Origin: an uncultured Alphaproteobacteria bacterium
GTDB taxonomy: Bacteria > Pseudomonadota > Alphaproteobacteria > Caulobacterales > Caulobacteraceae
Assembly: GCA_903933475.1 (NCBI GenBank)
Contig: CAIZKE010000303.1
Location: 1-29,108, forward strand
Length of the DNA stretch: 29,108 bases
Reading direction: 5' to 3'
Position 1 is the first letter of the stretch; each line of letters starts with the position of its first letter. A program made the position numbers and the translations under genes. The notes beneath the pieces are model-generated. The model worked only from the letters and a program-made list of their open reading frames with translations. It ran no database searches and was not told the DNA's origin. Positions 26,113-29,108 of this stretch are shown here, in pieces.

Positions 26113-27409
26113 ATCGGAGAGCCTCCACGGGATCGAGCCGGCTGGCCCGCCAGGCGGGCGGCAGGGTCGCCAGGAAGGACGCCGCCAGGGACCAGGCCAG
26201 GATCATCAAGACCTCACCCCAGTCGACCTTGGCGGGGATTCGCGACAGGTAATAGACGTCCGAGGCGAAGACCCGGGCACCGGTCACCCACTCCACGGCC
26301 TGCTGGATCGGGCCGATGAAGGTGCAGAACAGGACGCCCAGGACCAGGCCCGTCAGGGCACCCGCCACGCCGACAGCGGCGCCGGCCATGAAGAAGATGC
26401 GCAGGATCGCCCCCTGCCCCGCCCCCATGGTCCGCAGGATGGCGATATCGCGGCCCTTGTTCTTCACCAGCATGATCAGGCCCGAGATGATGTTCGCCGC
26501 CGCGATCAGGACGAGCATCATCAGGATCAGCCGCATGACATTGCGCTCGACCTTCAGGGCTCCCCAGAAGGCGGCGTTGCGTTCGGTCCAGTCCGTGACC
26601 GTGGCCGCGGGCCCGGCGATGGCGGCGACCTCGGGCTTGAGCGCCACGGCCTTGTCCGGATCCGCCAGCCTGAGCTCGATGAAATCCGGTGCGCCCTCCC
26701 GGCCGAAGAAGAGGCTGGCCTGCTCAATGGGCATGTAGAGGAAGGTCTGGTCGTACTCGCTCATGCCGACGCTGAAGAGACCGCCGACGATGTAGGTCTT
26801 GCGCTGAGGGGCTTCGCCGAATGCGGTCGCGGCGCCGGTTGGCGAGATCAGGGTGATGGGGTCCCCCTGCCTCAGTCCGAGACTTGCCGCGAGACGCTCG
26901 CCGACCAGGACCTTTTCGCCGCCGAACTCGCCCTCGCCCCAGCCGTCGAGGCCGCCGGGCGTGACGTTTCCAGAGACAAGTCGCGTGGCCAGCAGGTCCT
27001 TTCGGGAGACACCGCGGACGACAGCGCCGGCGACCTGGCCATCGCCGACGGCCATGACCTGGCCCTCCAGGACCTGCGCGACCTGGACAACCCCCGGCAG
27101 GCCCGAAAGCCGCCGGGCGAGCGCCGCCGGATCGAGCCCCGCAGCGGGCGCAGAGGTGACGAAGACATGGCCATTGAAGCCCAGGATCCGGGACAGGAGC
27201 TCGGCCCGGAACCCGTTCATCACGCTCATGACGATGATCAGGACGGCCACGGCCAGGGCGATCCCGACATAGGCGATCACGCCGATCAGGGCGACGCCAC
27301 CCTCGCGGCGCCGGGAGCGGAGGTAGCGCCCGGCGACCATGCGCTCCCAGCGGCTGAAGGGGCCGGCGGGCTGGACGGTCTGCAGGTCGGGGGAAAGGGA
27401 GGCGGCCAT
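26105..27409 (-). CDS. lolC: Lipoprotein-releasing ABC transporter permease, LolC/E family
   Basis: The membrane partner of LolD. The protein is about 434 residues: a short cytosolic N terminus with FSRWERMVAGRYLRSRRREGG, TM1 (VALIGVIAYVGIALAVAVLI, about 39-58), a large periplasmic MacB-like domain (about 65-310), then three C-terminal TM segments in a FtsX domain containing NKGRDIAILRTMGAGQGAIL and ending ARLDPVEALRYE-like (ASRLDPVEALRYE). The start ATG at 27409 is the best fit; the frame is open 41 codons further, through the terminator upstream. Only one permease gene accompanies lolD, so a homodimeric LolF-like arrangement is likely. The ribosome site is weak. Confidence 0.93.
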   Translation of the reverse strand: MAASLSPDLQTVQPAGPFSRWERMVAGRYLRSRRREGGVALIGVIAYVGIALAVAVLIIVMSVMNGFRAELLSRILGFNGHVFVTSAPAAGLDPAALARRLSGLPGVVQVAQVLEGQVMAVGDGQVAGAVVRGVSRKDLLATRLVSGNVTPGGLDGWGEGEFGGEKVLVGERLAASLGLRQGDPITLISPTGAATAFGEAPQRKTYIVGGLFSVGMSEYDQTFLYMPIEQASLFFGREGAPDFIELRLADPDKAVALKPEVAAIAGPAATVTDWTERNAAFWGALKVERNVMRLILMMLVLIAAANIISGLIMLVKNKGRDIAILRTMGAGQGAILRIFFMAGAAVGVAGALTGLVLGVLFCTFIGPIQQAVEWVTGARVFASDVYYLSRIPAKVDWGEVLMILAWSLAASFLATLPPAWRASRLDPVEALRYE

Positions 27410-27655
27410 GGACTCGCGGGAGTTGAAGACTGGACCGCTATGCCCCGCTTTGCGGACGAAAAGAAGGCCGCCCGGGAGCGGGGCGGCCTTCTCCATCTCG
27501 GGGAAAGCTCCGATCTTCATCGGCGGGATCACAGGAGCAGGTCCCGCCTTGCCTGTCCCGGAAGACGACGGGTTGAGGCCGGCCTTATGCAGTTGTGCCC
27601 ACAGCCTGTGCGATTAAGGGCAAGGGCGCCTCAGGAACAGGCGTCAGACCCGGCC
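27410..27655. other. 246-base intergenic region between the DUF1467 gene and lolC
   Basis: The longest gene-free stretch in the window. It holds a strong - strand terminator (27458-27492). I see no tRNA, no convincing open frame and no repeat. Whatever promotes lolC must lie in the 50 bases after the terminator, but no clear -35/-10 pair can be named. proS is often found at this place in related genomes (from memory) and is absent here. Confidence 0.5.
27458..27492 (-). terminator. Strong intrinsic terminator
   Basis: AGAAGGCCGCCC (27462-27473) and GGGCGGCCTTCT (27481-27492) make a perfect 12-bp stem with a 7-base loop. On the - strand the stem runs straight into TTCTTTTCG, a good U-tract. 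It ends transcription coming from the mce-DUF1467 side and isolates the lol genes. Confidence 0.85.
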
Positions 27656-27916
27656 TCAGACCGGACGCCGCCCCAGGACATGCTCGATAATGCCGAAGTG
27701 CAGAAGCAGGTAGAAGACCAGGAAGATCACTGCCGACACCACAGTGGTGAGCAGGAACTTCTCCTTCAGGCGCGGGTTGACCGGAGACGCCGGATCGCCC
27801 CCCCCAGGGGGCTTGATCCCGGCTTCGGCATGCGACTTTGCGCCAAGGGGCAGGACGCCGAAGAGCACCGTCCACCAGATGGTCAGATAAATGGCAATGG
27901 CGGTTAAGGGGTTCAT
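27656..27916 (-). CDS. DUF1467 family membrane protein
   Basis: A small 86-residue membrane protein of unknown function. Two hydrophobic segments are visible: IAIYLTIWWTVLFGVLPLG (about 7-25) and FLLTTVVSAVIFLVFYLLLHFGII (about 54-77). A polar, Gly/Pro-rich loop containing KSHAEAG, PPGGGDPASP and NPRLKEKF links them. The WWTVLFGVLPLGAKS segment is what marks DUF1467. Its ATG overlaps the epimerase stop (ATGA), so it is translated together with mce, a pairing I recall as common in alphaproteobacteria. No function can be given from sequence. Confidence 0.85.
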   Translation of the reverse strand: MNPLTAIAIYLTIWWTVLFGVLPLGAKSHAEAGIKPPGGGDPASPVNPRLKEKFLLTTVVSAVIFLVFYLLLHFGIIEHVLGRRPV

Positions 27917-28338
27917 GCGTGGGCGACCTTCGGGGTCTCCATCAGCTCCACCAGGACGCCGCCCATGTTCTTCGGATGGACGAAGATCACCGGTGTGCCA
28001 TGGGCACCGATCCTGGGAACACCGTTGTTCAGGACGGTCGCGCCCTTGGCCGCCATGTCGTCACGGGCGGCAAGGATGTCCTCGACCTCGAAACAGACAT
28101 GGTGCTGGCCGCCCGACGGGTTCTTCGCCAGGAAGCCATGCAGGGGGGAGGTCTCGCCGAGGGGCTCGATCAGCTCGATCTGGCTGTTGGGCAGGTCGAC
28201 GAAGCAGACGTTGACGCCCTGCTCCGGCATGGCCTTGACCGCCGAGATCTGCGTCGCGCCAAGGACGTCGCGATAGAGCTTCACGGACTCGGCGATGGAG
28301 GGGGTGGCGACCCCGACGTGGTTCAGTCTTCCAATCAT
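27913..28338 (-). CDS. mce: Methylmalonyl-CoA epimerase
   Basis: Mce interconverts the (S) and (R) forms of methylmalonyl-CoA, between propionyl-CoA carboxylase and the B12-dependent mutase. The protein is 141 residues with a vicinal-oxygen-chelate fold made of two beta-alpha-beta-beta-beta modules. The likely metal ligands are His7 (LNHVGVA), Gln53 (SQIELIEP), His80 (GGQHHVCFEV) and Glu131 (VLVELME), matching the family pattern. The frame is open 13 codons upstream, but the ATG at 28338 gives the normal IGRLNHVGVA start. It precedes and overlaps the DUF1467 gene. The mutase is not in the window. Confidence 0.93.
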   Translation of the reverse strand: MIGRLNHVGVATPSIAESVKLYRDVLGATQISAVKAMPEQGVNVCFVDLPNSQIELIEPLGETSPLHGFLAKNPSGGQHHVCFEVEDILAARDDMAAKGATVLNNGVPRIGAHGTPVIFVHPKNMGGVLVELMETPKVAHA

Positions 28339-28386
28339 GGCGAATGCATACAACGGTGCCGGGCCGGCGTCATCCATGACCCGGGG

Positions 28387-29108
28387 TCACTGGGTGAAGA
28401 GAGCCGCCCCGCCGTCCCTCAGGTGGCTCCGGGCCGAAGCCGGCTCGAAGACCGCGCCGGATCCGAGCAGGGCCTCGATCCGCTCCGGCGTCAGGCCGAA
28501 ACCCGCAAGGACCTCACGCGTGTGCTCGCCGGCATCGGGAACCGGATGGCGGAAGCCGCCCGGCGTGCGTTCGAAGTCGGCGTAACTGCGCACCCCCACC
28601 GCATCGCCGAGGCGCGGGTGCCGCCAGGCGACGAAGACGCCGTTCTCCGCCAGCCAGGAGTCCTCGTAGGCCTCATAGCCGCGGACGCAGGGGATGCAGG
28701 GAACACCCGCCGCCTCCAGGGCGTCCAGGACCCCGTCGCGGCTGCGTCCCGCCAGGATGTCCGCCAGCCGCCCGGCAAGGGGCCCCTCGGGGGGCGCCGA
28801 GAGGGCGTCCGCGGGATCCGCCGGCGTCCCCAGGACGGTCAGCAAGGCCTCCGCCTCGGCGAGGCTCTCGGCGGCCACCGCGAGCCATCCGTCCTGGCAT
28901 TGGTAATAGCGGTGGACCGGGCTGAGCCCGAGGCAGTCGACCCCACCCCTGGGCGCCGGGGGCCGGCCCTCCCAGGTCACGACCTCGCCCAACTGGAAGG
29001 TCAGGCTCTGGGCCAGCAGGCTGGTGATGACCTCCTGCCCCTCCCCGGTCCGGCGACGGGCATTGAGCGCCGAAATGATGCCGAAGGCGACAATTCCGGC
29101 CGTGGCCA
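28387..29108 (-). CDS. CaiB/BaiF (class III) CoA-transferase, C-terminal part (5' end outside window)
   Basis: The frame runs in from the right edge; about 240 codons are visible. Class III CoA-transferases swap CoA between acids, often on carnitine, bile acids, 2-methylacyl or racemase-type substrates. The visible part starts in the typical GIVAFGIISALNARRRTGEGQEVITSLLAQS block, continues with HRYYQCQDGWLAVAAES (small domain entry) and ends with GEHTREVLAGFGLTPERIEALLGSGAV, the usual C-terminal helix. The catalytic Asp region lies outside the window. The substrate cannot be assigned; proximity to methylmalonyl-CoA epimerase hints at branched or odd-chain acyl-CoA metabolism. The stop is 48 bases before mce. 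Confidence 0.88.
   Translation of the reverse strand, partial: ATAGIVAFGIISALNARRRTGEGQEVITSLLAQSLTFQLGEVVTWEGRPPAPRGGVDCLGLSPVHRYYQCQDGWLAVAAESLAEAEALLTVLGTPADPADALSAPPEGPLAGRLADILAGRSRDGVLDALEAAGVPCIPCVRGYEAYEDSWLAENGVFVAWRHPRLGDAVGVRSYADFERTPGGFRHPVPDAGEHTREVLAGFGLTPERIEALLGSGAVFEPASARSHLRDGGAALFTQ

Noticed and set aside
27493..27655. Possible tRNA or small RNA gene in the gap before lolC
   Set aside because: I could not fold a cloverleaf or find a promoter; only the terminator further along is convincing.
26066..27907. 613-codon + strand open frame opposite lolC and DUF1467
   Set aside because: Spans several real - strand genes and the terminator; composition is typical of GC-rich antisense frames.

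Overview
This 29.1 kb, GC-rich window (roughly two-thirds G+C by eye) is a core chromosomal segment of an alphaproteobacterium, most likely a member of the Caulobacteraceae (Caulobacter/Phenylobacterium type). The evidence is LpxI instead of LpxH in lipid A synthesis, alphaproteobacterial LexA boxes (GTTC-N7-GTTC), a single LolC/E-type permease, and a 29-residue membrane peptide under a LexA box that looks like the Caulobacter division inhibitor SidA. I see no phage, insertion sequence, CRISPR array, rRNA or tRNA. The genus call is inference.

Layout, left end (+ strand): the 3' end of trpD overlaps trpC. Then comes lexA, whose 96-base upstream gap holds one perfect and one near-perfect LexA box. 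comEC runs convergently (- strand) and overlaps the lexA end. gltX starts 16 bases from the preferred comEC start and is followed by gltA.

From 6.7 kb to the right end everything is on the - strand, so transcription runs right to left. The order is: class III CoA-transferase (cut by the window edge), methylmalonyl-CoA epimerase, DUF1467 membrane protein, a strong terminator, lolC/E, lolD, a sidA-like SOS peptide, dnaE, rpsB, tsf, a terminator, pyrH, frr, uppS, cdsA, dxr, rseP (mmpA), bamA, ompH (skp), lpxD, fabZ, lpxA, lpxI, lpxB. The run from pyrH to lpxB is a tightly packed envelope operon with many 4-base start/stop overlaps. It supplies UMP and CTP-activated phospholipid precursors (pyrH, cdsA), the isoprenoid precursor step (dxr) and undecaprenyl carrier (uppS), outer-membrane protein assembly (bamA, ompH), an envelope site-2 protease (rseP) and lipid A (lpxD, lpxA, lpxI, lpxB) with its competing fatty-acid enzyme (fabZ).

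The most interesting item is the short reading frame at 25255-25344 between lolD and dnaE. It encodes a 29-residue single-span peptide, and its -10 region is overlapped by a perfect LexA box. With the lexA boxes at the other end, the window carries both the SOS repressor and a probable SOS division inhibitor. Other points worth a look are two perfect 11-bp-stem hairpins inside the rpsB-tsf and ompH-lpxD intervals, a long Ala/Glu/Pro/Val tail on ribosomal protein S2, changed sugar-site residues in LpxA, and the lack of proS where I would expect it between the DUF1467 gene and lolC. No stretch longer than 300 bases lacks a gene; the longest gap is 246 bases (27410-27655).
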